A DNA stretch of 13,601 nt from Methanofastidiosum sp. (GCA_013329085.1 DUKX01000044.1:226-13826), one strand, 5' to 3'. Numbered from the stretch's first letter, positions 1 through 10,598 are shown. Numbers and translations are program-made. The notes: generated by a model from the letters alone, not told the origin.

Positions 1-2838
<2,838 letters not shown>

Positions 2839-2852
2839 TTATTCCGAAATTG

Positions 2853-2903
2853 TTCGAGGTCAAACGATAGGATTTGACGAAGTTTTGCTATGCATTCTTT
2901 TTT
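2853..2903 (+). terminator. hairpin plus T-run after 23S rRNA
   Basis: A stem GTCAAA (2859-2864) pairs with TTTGAC (2873-2878) around an 8-nt loop. It is extended by TTC (2853-2855) with GAA (2879-2881), leaving a 3-nt bulge. A run of six T follows at 2898-2903. Archaeal transcription usually stops at T-runs, so this is a plausible end of the rRNA transcript. The hairpin may instead belong to the pre-23S trailer that is processed away. Role inferred from sequence only. Confidence 0.4.
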
Positions 2904-2970
2904 GATTTAAATTTTATATGTATAATATAATATTTTAGTATTTGTTGTTTTCATTCGTTTATTCATTAAC

Positions 2971-2978
2971 TTTATATA
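2971..2978 (+). promoter_or_regulatory. TATA box for the Roadblock gene
   Basis: TTTATATA lies in an AT-rich spacer. The archaeal spacing of about 25-28 bp puts the transcription start near 2998-3003, giving a leader of about 10 nt before the ATG at 3012. This indicates that the Roadblock gene has its own promoter and is not cotranscribed with the rRNA. Confidence 0.6.
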
Positions 2979-3011
2979 GACGGCCTTCTCATTAATAAAT
3001 TGGGGATTATA

Positions 3012-3386
3012 ATGGCTCAGAAGTCAAGAACTCAAAATTTAACTGAATTATTAAAAGAACTTGAGGCCACTACTCCTGATGTTGAAGCTTCTGCTGTTGT
3101 GTCTACAGATGGACTCATCATTGCAAGTGCTCTTCCACAGGATGTTGAAGAAGATAGAGTTGCCGCAATGTCTGCTGCAATGCTGTCGCTTGGCGAGAGA
3201 ACTTCTCAGGAACTGAAGAGAGGGTCCTTAGAACAAGTATTTGTTAAAGGTGTAAATGGGTATATCCTAATGATGGGTGCAGGTGAAGAATCGGTATTAA
3301 CTGCCCTTGCCAGAAAAGATGCCAAATTGGGGCTTGTATTTTTAGATATGAAAAGGACAGCCGATGAAATATCTAAAATAATCTGA
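3012..3386 (+). CDS. Roadblock/LC7 domain protein (MglB-like)
   Basis: A 124-residue protein that is almost entirely one Roadblock/LC7 domain (about residues 8-110). It shows the typical order: an N-terminal helix (LTELLKELE), a strand carrying VSTDGLIIAS (30-39), a central helix with small residues (AAMSAAMLSLGERT), the strands VFVKGVNGYILMMG, and a final helix. Family members dimerise and act as regulators or scaffolds for small Ras-like GTPases, as bacterial MglB does for MglA. No GTPase gene is nearby, so the partner is unknown. The ATG at 3012 is chosen over an in-frame TTG at 3000 because it follows GGGGAT and because the TATA box places the transcript start at about the TTG. The stop lies 23 bp from the convergent DP2 stop. 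No signal peptide or membrane segment, so cytoplasmic. Confidence 0.85.
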   Translation: MAQKSRTQNLTELLKELEATTPDVEASAVVSTDGLIIASALPQDVEEDRVAAMSAAMLSLGERTSQELKRGSLEQVFVKGVNGYILMMGAGEESVLTALARKDAKLGLVFLDMKRTADEISKII

Positions 3387-3409
3387 TATCTTATCCTTAA
3401 TTTTATTAT
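3387..3409. terminator. short convergent spacer with T-rich stretch
   Basis: These 23 bp separate the stops of the Roadblock gene (+) and DP2 (-). The + strand is T-rich with TTTT at 3401-3404. On the minus strand a TTTT occurs just inside the 3' end of the Roadblock gene, near 3375-3378. Both transcripts could end here or overlap slightly. There is no hairpin of note. Confidence 0.3.
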
Positions 3410-6400
3410 TTAACAAAAATCTGATACTGATAGCTGTTTATGTTTTTCTCTAAAGTTCATTTTTACTTCAGAATCCGCTAAATTAATTTCTTGAGTTGTA
3501 TATTCTTTTATCTTGAATTTTGTAGTTATGTCTATACTTAACTGCATATACTTTAAGATTGAGCCTTTTGTAACCGTTAATATAAGTTTATTACTACATT
3601 TTGCACACTTACCAGTAAGAGGAACTCTCCTATATGTAGTATTACATTTGGTGCATCTTACTTTCTGTTTTCCGTATGATCTTATGTTCCCTTTGATATC
3701 TGGTATAAAGTGTGTTTTTAGAACCCTCTCTGCAACATCGTTTTCATCTACTGCCCTTATCTTTTTAGCAATATCAAATTGAGACATCAACTTTTCTTCC
3801 ATAGAATTTAAAGTTGTGTAGCTGCTGGACTTTGGACCTTTAGATATATCAGATGTGTGATGCGTAAATTTAAGCCCAGAATAAACTCGATCTGTTCCCA
3901 ATCTATTTTCTACTCTTTCAATCTTTATCTCTTTTGGGTGGAGATATTTTAGTGTGGCATCATAGAATTCTAGAGGATAGCTATCACAAATATCCATATT
4001 ATGGACTTCTTTGTCAACCTCTCTTGGGTCAATTCGTGTAGTTAATACAAGAGGCGCGTCCATTTGCCCCCCTCTTGTTTGTGGAAGATAATATTTGGAG
4101 AAATTAAGCAGCGCATCCATCAAAAGCATTATTGAATCCTCATCCCCATCGCAGTTTCTCCTCTTTGCAGCGTGAAAATAAGGGTGAGCATAAACAACCT
4201 TAGTATCTGTAAATCCAACTATGCGTCCAATAGTGCCAGCTGACGTATGAGGCGCCAATCCAACTACTAATTGGCCTACAAGATCTTCTACATTTTCGAG
4301 ATTATAATAAGATTTTAATCCATATATCTTTTCTAGCTCTCCATCAATAAATTTAGTAACTTTAAACAAATATGCAATTGAATCTTTTGGTACGATAATA
4401 TCCTGAACATTTAGTTCAAGGATTTGATTTTCATCTGTAAGTTCATTTCCAAGATAGTCCTTAATGTATCCAAGTTCTTTTAGTTTTTCAATGCCCACAT
4501 TAGCTTCTTTTGGAATAAAATGAGTCAATGGAGCATCAGTTGCGTCGTATCTGCAGGTTCCATCTTTGAATATATAAATTTCATTTGAAGCTCTCAATAT
4601 ACCTTTCTCTAGTGGCTCGGGGATTTTGTACTCAGAACTCATACCCTGAACGCCTTTGACTTCCTTTGGGAGTTCATATCCTAAATTTAGAAGTGCTAGA
4701 CTCAAGTCTTCTTTTAAATTCACTTTTTTCTTTGAGTATACTCTAAGACGTGATCCACATTCTGGGCACTTTTCACTAACTACACTTGAACCCTCGTAAG
4801 AACATGTCTGATGGGAGCAAGACATATACATTTTTGTCATACTCTCGCAGTCTGGGCATTTCGTGAGATGTGTTTTAGTATTACATTTTGGACATCTTTT
4901 ATTTACCGCTTCGACTTCTATAAAATTCTTCTGCGATGCCTTAATTATACTCCTTGTTGAGCCACCTGACATCCCAATTGGGAATAACACGTGAACAGGT
5001 GGGCTCATCTTCCTCTCTTTGGCTTTCTCAGGCCTTCCCATCCTACAACCAACAGTGGTAGGTATAGCGTCTCTGACTTTAATCTCTAGTAAATTTGATA
5101 TCCTTTCTAAAACTGTTTCCCCATATGTTTGTTTCCCTGAAAGAATAAGTGCTAATATATGGGATTCTATTTTTACATTACCGTCTGATACTTGATGAGG
5201 TGCACATAAATTCTCAATAATATTTTTTATTCTGGTACCTTCTCCCAAATCAAAGATAATTAAATCCTCATTTATAGTATATCTATCATAATTAATTAGA
5301 TAATCCAAATCTTCTATTGAAATATAACTCCAAAACAAGTTATATTTTGGGTGTAGTGGAATCCCATATTTTTTTGATAATTCAATAGCCTCTTTTACCT
5401 CTGGGATCTTCCTACCTTCTAATATATCTTTGAGCTCTTCACTACCTTCTTTTTCATCCAAAGCTTTTTCTAAATCTAGAGCCCACCATTCTTCTACATA
5501 GCCTGAAGGCATTAACAGGTGATTATTCTCTACAAAATCTCCATATGCAATAAGAGCATCACCCAAGAATATTATCTCTTCAACATCTCCAGGCTTAATA
5601 TTTTCATACGAATAAAGCCAATCGCAGCTTTGATTTTTGAATTTTACAAAAGGCGGCAGTATTGAATCTACAGGCATAGCAACTGTTGCTTTACCAGGCC
5701 TTTCAGTTTTAAGCTGAGTTCCAACAGCTATAAATCCATTCACTATGTGCATAGCTGCAGGATGGTAACCCCATGCAGCAAATCCCGTGTCTCTACTGCG
5801 CCCATATCTTAGCCTAAATCCACCCTTGCTACTCGGATGAGCGATAACAGGTCTTCCCGCAAGCAAATCTGAGAGATACTTCCAGTTTGCTTTTATCTTT
5901 TCTGTATTATCGTCACTTTCTTTTTTTTCTTCTTTTTTCAAATCCTTTATGAATTCCCATCCTTCTAGCTCGAATACCTTCAAAACTTTTTCAATTTTCT
6001 TTGATTTTTGGATAACTCCTTCTGCCAAAGCAAGAAGGGCCCCCCCTCTAACTTTATTTGTTTCTATCCTTGGCAGATTTCTATACCCTGAAACCTCTAT
6101 ATCTTCTGTACTTTCTCCAGTGATTTCAATTGGTATGTTTGTGAGTGAAACTATAACTTCTTTATTCGAGGGTTTGTATTGTAAATGGGTCTTTCCTCTT
6201 TCATACAGTTCAATTTCTTCAATGAATCTCTGTATCTCTTCTTCAGTTGCCTTGTATTTAGAAAGGCCAAGTCTTTTTCTTACATAATCCCCTAAAAGAA
6301 CTGAGAGTGCCGCAGCTGTACCACCTGCAGATCTAATGGGCCCTGCAAAATATAATGCTAGATAATCAGTACCATCAAAATTAGTTTTAATCTTAACATC

Positions 6401-6757
6401 AGAAATACCCTCCAAGGGAGCAGAAACAATACCTTCAGTCAAAATTGCGAGACCTGTCCTTACAGCCTGCTCAGCTAGTTTTTCCTTTGAATTCTTCTTT
6501 GAGTATTTTTCAGCAAGAATTTCATCTGCAATCATAATAGCTATTTTTTCTCTAGGATGCCCCTGCATATCAAGCTCTCTTATTTTAGTTGCAACTCCTT
6601 TTGGTCCCACTATTCCTTCTATTCTCCCTGCCATATCTGCAGCCAAATGTATTTCAACAGACGGTGATGGATCCAATCCTTTTTTTCTTGCTTCTTGGGC
6701 AATCTCATAAGCTTTTTTTGCTTCAATTTCTAGAGAGTTAAAATAAGCTTCTATCAA
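3410..6757 (-). CDS. polC: DNA polymerase D large (catalytic) subunit DP2
   Basis: Catalytic subunit of the archaeal replicative polymerase PolD; with DP1 it extends primers at the replication fork. At 1115 residues it is within the normal range for an intein-free DP2. The N-terminal block (YFNSLEIEAKKAYEIAQ, then DMAGRIEGIVGP) is typical. A multi-Cys zinc region has pairs C622/C625, C634/C637, C647/C652 and C664/C667. The catalytic motif NCDGDED carries D870 and D872, the pair matching the metal-binding aspartates of Pyrococcus DP2. A second zinc module has C1035/C1038 and C1051/C1054. Residues near 270-290 are a charged, Lys/Glu-rich linker. The last eight residues, QLSVSDFC, look like a PIP box with Cys in place of the final aromatic. 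The start is TTG, immediately after the in-frame TGA of DP1. No other start retains the conserved first helix. GGTGG about 10 nt upstream, inside DP1, can serve as ribosome binding site. Confidence 0.96.
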   Translation of the reverse strand: MIEAYFNSLEIEAKKAYEIAQEARKKGLDPSPSVEIHLAADMAGRIEGIVGPKGVATKIRELDMQGHPREKIAIMIADEILAEKYSKKNSKEKLAEQAVRTGLAILTEGIVSAPLEGISDVKIKTNFDGTDYLALYFAGPIRSAGGTAAALSVLLGDYVRKRLGLSKYKATEEEIQRFIEEIELYERGKTHLQYKPSNKEVIVSLTNIPIEITGESTEDIEVSGYRNLPRIETNKVRGGALLALAEGVIQKSKKIEKVLKVFELEGWEFIKDLKKEEKKESDDNTEKIKANWKYLSDLLAGRPVIAHPSSKGGFRLRYGRSRDTGFAAWGYHPAAMHIVNGFIAVGTQLKTERPGKATVAMPVDSILPPFVKFKNQSCDWLYSYENIKPGDVEEIIFLGDALIAYGDFVENNHLLMPSGYVEEWWALDLEKALDEKEGSEELKDILEGRKIPEVKEAIELSKKYGIPLHPKYNLFWSYISIEDLDYLINYDRYTINEDLIIFDLGEGTRIKNIIENLCAPHQVSDGNVKIESHILALILSGKQTYGETVLERISNLLEIKVRDAIPTTVGCRMGRPEKAKERKMSPPVHVLFPIGMSGGSTRSIIKASQKNFIEVEAVNKRCPKCNTKTHLTKCPDCESMTKMYMSCSHQTCSYEGSSVVSEKCPECGSRLRVYSKKKVNLKEDLSLALLNLGYELPKEVKGVQGMSSEYKIPEPLEKGILRASNEIYIFKDGTCRYDATDAPLTHFIPKEANVGIEKLKELGYIKDYLGNELTDENQILELNVQDIIVPKDSIAYLFKVTKFIDGELEKIYGLKSYYNLENVEDLVGQLVVGLAPHTSAGTIGRIVGFTDTKVVYAHPYFHAAKRRNCDGDEDSIMLLMDALLNFSKYYLPQTRGGQMDAPLVLTTRIDPREVDKEVHNMDICDSYPLEFYDATLKYLHPKEIKIERVENRLGTDRVYSGLKFTHHTSDISKGPKSSSYTTLNSMEEKLMSQFDIAKKIRAVDENDVAERVLKTHFIPDIKGNIRSYGKQKVRCTKCNTTYRRVPLTGKCAKCSNKLILTVTKGSILKYMQLSIDITTKFKIKEYTTQEINLADSEVKMNFREKHKQLSVSDFC

Positions 6758-8320
6758 TCAATATCCCCCACCGTCATTACAAAACCCCATAATTGATAGT
6801 TTGTGAGTTTTTAAATCAAATATTGGAACTCGACCTGGTGTGGGCATAATATTTCTCATCTTCTGGTAGTCAGTTTGTGCCTGCCAACCTCCGGAATTAA
6901 TCATTGATGTTCCCCTATAATTGCCATAACCGTTTACATGAATATGTCCTGTGTGGAGGATATCTGGGTGAGTATCGATCAACAAGTAATCCTTTTCTTC
7001 AGGGGAGATAGAGGTTTTGCCACCATAAACTGGCGCCAAATGCCTCTTTCTAAGCATTTCTTTCATTGCTGGCACGGGCTTGTCATGTCCGACCCCCGCT
7101 ATGCCTTCGACAAAATCATATATGCTTGTTCCATGATAGACAACAGTCTTTACGCCATGCATTTCAAAAAAGCAAGGATTTGGAGCCATATCTACATTTG
7201 GTAAACCATATAGCTTTTCAGCATACTGTTTTTCTACAGGCAATTGGGGTTCTCCACTTCTAGTTGCATCGTGATTTCCTGGCGACATAATTATTCTTAT
7301 CCAGTCAGGAACCATAGACAATAGTTCATAGAGTCTGTCATACTGGTCATAAACGTCAAGTATTTCTAAATCTTTTTGCTGATTGGGGTATGTCCCTACT
7401 CCATCGACTAGATCCCCAGCAATAACTAAATATTTCACTCTGGAGGCTAATTCTCTTTGCACAGGTGAGCCCATTCTAATATTAAGCCACTTTACAAACT
7501 TTAAGAAGGATTTTTCTAGAAAGGCATTTGAGCCAACATGTATATCAGAAATATGAACTGAGCATAGATCCACTTCACTTCTGCACACTTCCCTAGAAAC
7601 AGGTAAATCTGGAAATTCAAACTCCTTTCCGAATATTATCCCGTCCCCGAGAGCACCCTTAATCCAGATAATCTCGTCAAGCATGATAAACTTAACTTTT
7701 TCATCAAGTTTTTTTGAGCCTGAGAAGAATACTTTAATCCTTCCTGTATCATCCTCAACTGTTAAAATAAGATTTCCTTTTTTTGACTCATTTTTTTCTG
7801 TTACCATTCCAACTACGCTTGTTTCTTCACCTTTCTTTGCCCGCAAAGCTTCGCCTATAGGCATGAAATCTCTTGTAGAGGGCCTTTCTCTAAACATCTT
7901 TTTCATTTTGGCATATCTGTCATTGAAAAGTTTGACAAAGTCTTCTATCGACCCCTGTGATACATTTTCTTGTTTTATGTTTTTAGTAAATTTAATCTCG
8001 GCTTCATTTTCCTTGGCAGGTATCCTTTTACCATTAATAGATCTCTTAATCTCTGCTGCAGGCTCTTCTAATTTAATTTCTATCTTTTCTTTTTCAATTG
8101 CTAATGGGATTTCAGGTTCTTGATCATAATTCAAAAAATCCTCAAGGTCGCTATCGTTAACAAATAACTTTCCCTTTCCTTTTAAAAAATCAATTAACTC
8201 TGTATATCTTTTTTTTTCAATTAAAGATAAACTTTGGACAGAGTTAACAGTAAGTATAAGATTGTTTTCTAAAAATAGATTATTTATTTCTTCATTAAAT
8301 GATGTCGAATCTCCCACCAA
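6758..8320 (-). CDS. polB: DNA polymerase D small (exonuclease) subunit DP1
   Basis: Proofreading subunit of PolD, a 3'-5' exonuclease of the calcineurin-like phosphoesterase superfamily. The 520 residues comprise an N-terminal helical region (about 1-65), a charged flexible linker (about 66-150), an OB fold (about 162-240, with VVGMVTEK and DDTGRIKVFFSG) and the phosphoesterase domain (about 253-515). All metal-binding motifs are intact: D259-x-H261, G302-D303, GNHD 348-351, H396 in VVYHG, and GHIH 458-461. The exonuclease is therefore probably active, unlike eukaryotic polymerase B-subunits. The start is TTG at 8320 or the next codon GTG at 8317; an in-frame TAA lies four codons before the TTG. 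GGTGAT abuts the TTG, which gives the GTG slightly better but still tight spacing. The TGA stop is directly followed, in the same frame, by the DP2 start codon. The zinc-ribbon gene ends 21 bp upstream. Confidence 0.95.
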   Translation of the reverse strand: MVGDSTSFNEEINNLFLENNLILTVNSVQSLSLIEKKRYTELIDFLKGKGKLFVNDSDLEDFLNYDQEPEIPLAIEKEKIEIKLEEPAAEIKRSINGKRIPAKENEAEIKFTKNIKQENVSQGSIEDFVKLFNDRYAKMKKMFRERPSTRDFMPIGEALRAKKGEETSVVGMVTEKNESKKGNLILTVEDDTGRIKVFFSGSKKLDEKVKFIMLDEIIWIKGALGDGIIFGKEFEFPDLPVSREVCRSEVDLCSVHISDIHVGSNAFLEKSFLKFVKWLNIRMGSPVQRELASRVKYLVIAGDLVDGVGTYPNQQKDLEILDVYDQYDRLYELLSMVPDWIRIIMSPGNHDATRSGEPQLPVEKQYAEKLYGLPNVDMAPNPCFFEMHGVKTVVYHGTSIYDFVEGIAGVGHDKPVPAMKEMLRKRHLAPVYGGKTSISPEEKDYLLIDTHPDILHTGHIHVNGYGNYRGTSMINSGGWQAQTDYQKMRNIMPTPGRVPIFDLKTHKLSIMGFCNDGGGY

Positions 8321-8341
8321 ATCACCACAGGATTAATGGGA

Positions 8342-8560
8342 TTAATTGTCGTAAATTAGGTCTTCTTCGAGGTTGTCCTCAAAGGTTTCTTCCTCTTCGT
8401 ACCATCCCAATATCTCTTCTTTCTCAATGAGCTCCCACTCTTCTTCAAAATTGATTAGAATGAGCTCTTCACCACAGAATGGACACTCTATGTTTAATCC
8501 ATCCTTTACTTCTTTAAACTCTATAACTTCTAGACATACAGGGCAATCAATTTCCTTCAT
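8342..8560 (-). CDS. small acidic zinc-ribbon protein, LysW-like
   Basis: A 72-residue protein with one zinc ribbon at the N-terminus, C6-x2-C9 and C26-x2-C29 (CPVC and CPFC). A strongly acidic tail from about residue 40 follows, rich in Glu and Asp. The ribbon layout, CPxC then about 16 residues then ECPxCGEEL, resembles LysW, the amino-group carrier of lysine/arginine biosynthesis. However, LysW ends in an EDWGE-type motif whose terminal Glu is loaded, whereas this protein ends in IYDN. No lysine-pathway gene is nearby. It sits between an XPD-type helicase and the PolD genes with gaps of 25 and 21 bp. A role tied to DNA replication or repair, or as a small adaptor, is therefore inferred, not shown. 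AGGTAGGG stands a few bases before the ATG. Confidence 0.75.
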   Translation of the reverse strand: MKEIDCPVCLEVIEFKEVKDGLNIECPFCGEELILINFEEEWELIEKEEILGWYEEEETFEDNLEEDLIYDN

Positions 8561-8585
8561 TCAATCCCTACCTATACGCCTTTAC

Positions 8586-10547
8586 CTAACTTTTAAATCT
8601 ATCTATGTGATTCTGAAAGAACTCTTTTACCTTTTCCTTTAGGATTTCTTCTGAGTCCGGGATATATTCAAGGCTATCTCTTATCCATTTGGGTATATCC
8701 TTTGAGACAAATTTGTTAGCGACTCTTTCATCAAGGAAGACAATCAAAGCTTTATCTGATAGAAGCCTATGTGCTCTACCCGCAGCTTGACTTAATTTTC
8801 TATGGGCAGGAAGATAATACCCGTAATACTTCCCTTTTCCATAAAACACCTTTTGGTAGTACTCTATCTGTGCTTCTATCCTTGGTGTGGGTCTTGCATA
8901 AGGCACACCCACAATTATTACTGTGTTCATCTCATTTCCAGGATAGTCTCCGCCCTCGGCGTTTCTCCCACCCATTACCCCTAGTAAGACTGCACCTTCT
9001 TTTCCAGAGCGATTCTTAAAGTCTGAGACTAGCGTATCATTTTCTCTAGAATCCATGTTTCGCCTTTCCATAAACACTGGCTTATCAGACATCAAAGCTA
9101 TCCCCGAGCCAAGCAGGCCATCAACAACTTCATATGAAGAGCAGAATATTCCAACATTTGCGGGTACAGAATGGATAACATCTATTGCTTTGAGCGTTAT
9201 TTTCTTATACATTTCTTCATTTCTGTGCGTTCCTTTTGTGGTTACACCTTTGGTTACCATGCCCTTTATGTTTGAAGGTGAAAAAGGAGAAGGAAATACC
9301 TTGAAAGCTGGATTCTTTATGCCGATAATATCTGAGTAAGCATCCAGTGGCTCTAGGGTCCCCGACATATGAACAGCGCCATATGCAAAATCTAAAACCT
9401 GTGTAGTTATCGGTCTGGGATCAAGGGACAATATTCCAAGTTTTAGGGTATCTTCGTCCTTTTTTGTTTTAGTTTTTTCAAAGATGTAACAGTATCCTTC
9501 ATTCCCTCTTGCATTAAACCAGTTTTCAAGAAATGATGCTATTCTAAAAATGTGGGATTTTGGCATCTTATTTTTCTTAAGGCGAGTCTTTTGAACTTTT
9601 TCTCCAATAGCCTTCATATATGCTATAAGATCGAATATGGTCTTTTCAAAACTCTTTGAAACAAAAGGACCCTTCAATCCTTCAAGCCGTGTGAAAAGGT
9701 CTTGATAAGATATGATGACCTCATCCTCAGATTCCATCTTAAAATCATTTTCTAATTCTAAAAATACATCATAAAATTTGTTTAAAAATTCAGAGACAAT
9801 AGGTTCTTCAAATTCTATTGACTCATTTATTGCAGCGGTAATTGAATAAATTGAAAGCTGATCTGAACCAAGATTTATTGCAAGATCTGATAGGTTGTGG
9901 GCTTCATCAAGGATTAAAATGATGTCGTCAAGAGTTGCCCCGATACCTTCAAGGAAATTATCTCTAATTTCAGGATGAAAAATGTACATATAACTACACG
10001 AAATTACTTCAACGTTTTGCAATATGCCTTTGACTACTTCATATGGGCACATATTTTCTTCAATACAAAGTGTCACTACATCCTGAGATAAAGAAGGTTT
10101 TTGTGAAAGGCTTACCTCAATCTCGTAAGCCCTATCTTCTTTCTCTTTCATATTCTCATAAAATTCACATTTGTTCTCTCTTCTTAACAATCTACAAACG
10201 TGAAGTGCCATCGAGGTATCCATTTCATTGTTTACAATAGTTGGATGAAGGCACATAGAGTTTCTGCCTTTTATAGAAATGCCAGATACCTCTACCTTCT
10301 TCCCAACTTCCATTAACTCTTCCATAACCCTATCCATCTGCTTATGAGTTCTGCAGCAATAGACAATTTTTTTACCAAATTTTTCTGCTATGGGCAATAC
10401 GGCAGATAGAACAGAGATAGTCTTGCCAAATCCTGTAGCAGCTTCTACTATCGGATTCTTTTTTTGAATTAGACTAGTCTGAACAAATTGGATAAACTCC
10501 TCTTGATTTGTCCTGAAATTGTCATAAGGGAAGAAGGAGTTTTCCAT
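8586..10547 (-). CDS. XPD/Rad3-family Fe-S DNA helicase
   Basis: ATP-dependent superfamily 2 helicase (DEAD_2/helicase C2 architecture), 653 residues, probably a 5'-3' helicase for DNA repair. Walker A is EAATGFGKT (35-43, with K42 and T43), where the more usual residue after EA is Pro. Motif II is DEAH (214-217). Motif VI is QAAGRAHR (587-594). Between motifs Ia and II are four cysteines in the XPD iron-sulphur arrangement: C99 (MCLHP), C118 (VCRLL), C127 (CEFYE) and C167 (MCPYE), matching human XPD C116, C134, C155 and C190 by context. C161 is extra. An arch-like insertion occupies about 225-385. The ATG has no clear Shine-Dalgarno ahead of it. It is first in the minus-strand cluster with the zinc ribbon, DP1 and DP2. 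Specific XPD orthology, as opposed to a DinG-like paralogue, is likely but not proven. Confidence 0.9.
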   Translation of the reverse strand: MENSFFPYDNFRTNQEEFIQFVQTSLIQKKNPIVEAATGFGKTISVLSAVLPIAEKFGKKIVYCCRTHKQMDRVMEELMEVGKKVEVSGISIKGRNSMCLHPTIVNNEMDTSMALHVCRLLRRENKCEFYENMKEKEDRAYEIEVSLSQKPSLSQDVVTLCIEENMCPYEVVKGILQNVEVISCSYMYIFHPEIRDNFLEGIGATLDDIILILDEAHNLSDLAINLGSDQLSIYSITAAINESIEFEEPIVSEFLNKFYDVFLELENDFKMESEDEVIISYQDLFTRLEGLKGPFVSKSFEKTIFDLIAYMKAIGEKVQKTRLKKNKMPKSHIFRIASFLENWFNARGNEGYCYIFEKTKTKKDEDTLKLGILSLDPRPITTQVLDFAYGAVHMSGTLEPLDAYSDIIGIKNPAFKVFPSPFSPSNIKGMVTKGVTTKGTHRNEEMYKKITLKAIDVIHSVPANVGIFCSSYEVVDGLLGSGIALMSDKPVFMERRNMDSRENDTLVSDFKNRSGKEGAVLLGVMGGRNAEGGDYPGNEMNTVIIVGVPYARPTPRIEAQIEYYQKVFYGKGKYYGYYLPAHRKLSQAAGRAHRLLSDKALIVFLDERVANKFVSKDIPKWIRDSLEYIPDSEEILKEKVKEFFQNHIDRFKS

Positions 10548-10588
10548 AAAAAGAATTTATTTACTTTGTTAAAAAATGTTTGGATAGG

Positions 10589-10598
10589 TATTTATATT
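10589..10598. promoter_or_regulatory. shared divergent TATA region
   Basis: Within the 71-bp divergent spacer, TATTTATATT reads as a TATA box on both strands. On the + strand it is centred about 26 bp before the dehydrogenase ATG at 10619, so that transcript should be leaderless. On the minus strand, AATATAAATA would start transcription near 10568, leaving about 20 nt before the helicase ATG. Assignment to the + gene is good; use by the minus-strand operon is a guess, since a weaker TTTTTTAA at about 10570-10577 could serve a leaderless helicase mRNA instead. Confidence 0.55.

Noticed and set aside
2841..2887. Bulged hairpin after 23S as a bulge-helix-bulge processing site
   Set aside because: The bulges fall on one strand and the separation is not 4 bp; the true site would pair the trailer with a leader outside the window.
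3410..8320. DP1-DP2 as one fused gene broken by a sequencing error
   Set aside because: Separate subunits are the rule, the TGA falls exactly between complete domains, and a ribosome binding site precedes the TTG. Readthrough is kept as a finding only.
8342..8560. Calling the zinc ribbon LysW
   Set aside because: The terminal EDWGE-type motif needed for carrier function is absent and no lysine-pathway genes are nearby.
6938..9339. Plus-strand open frames of 60-146 codons opposite the minus-strand cluster
   Set aside because: They are antisense shadows of DP1, the zinc ribbon and the helicase, with no ribosome binding site or family pattern.
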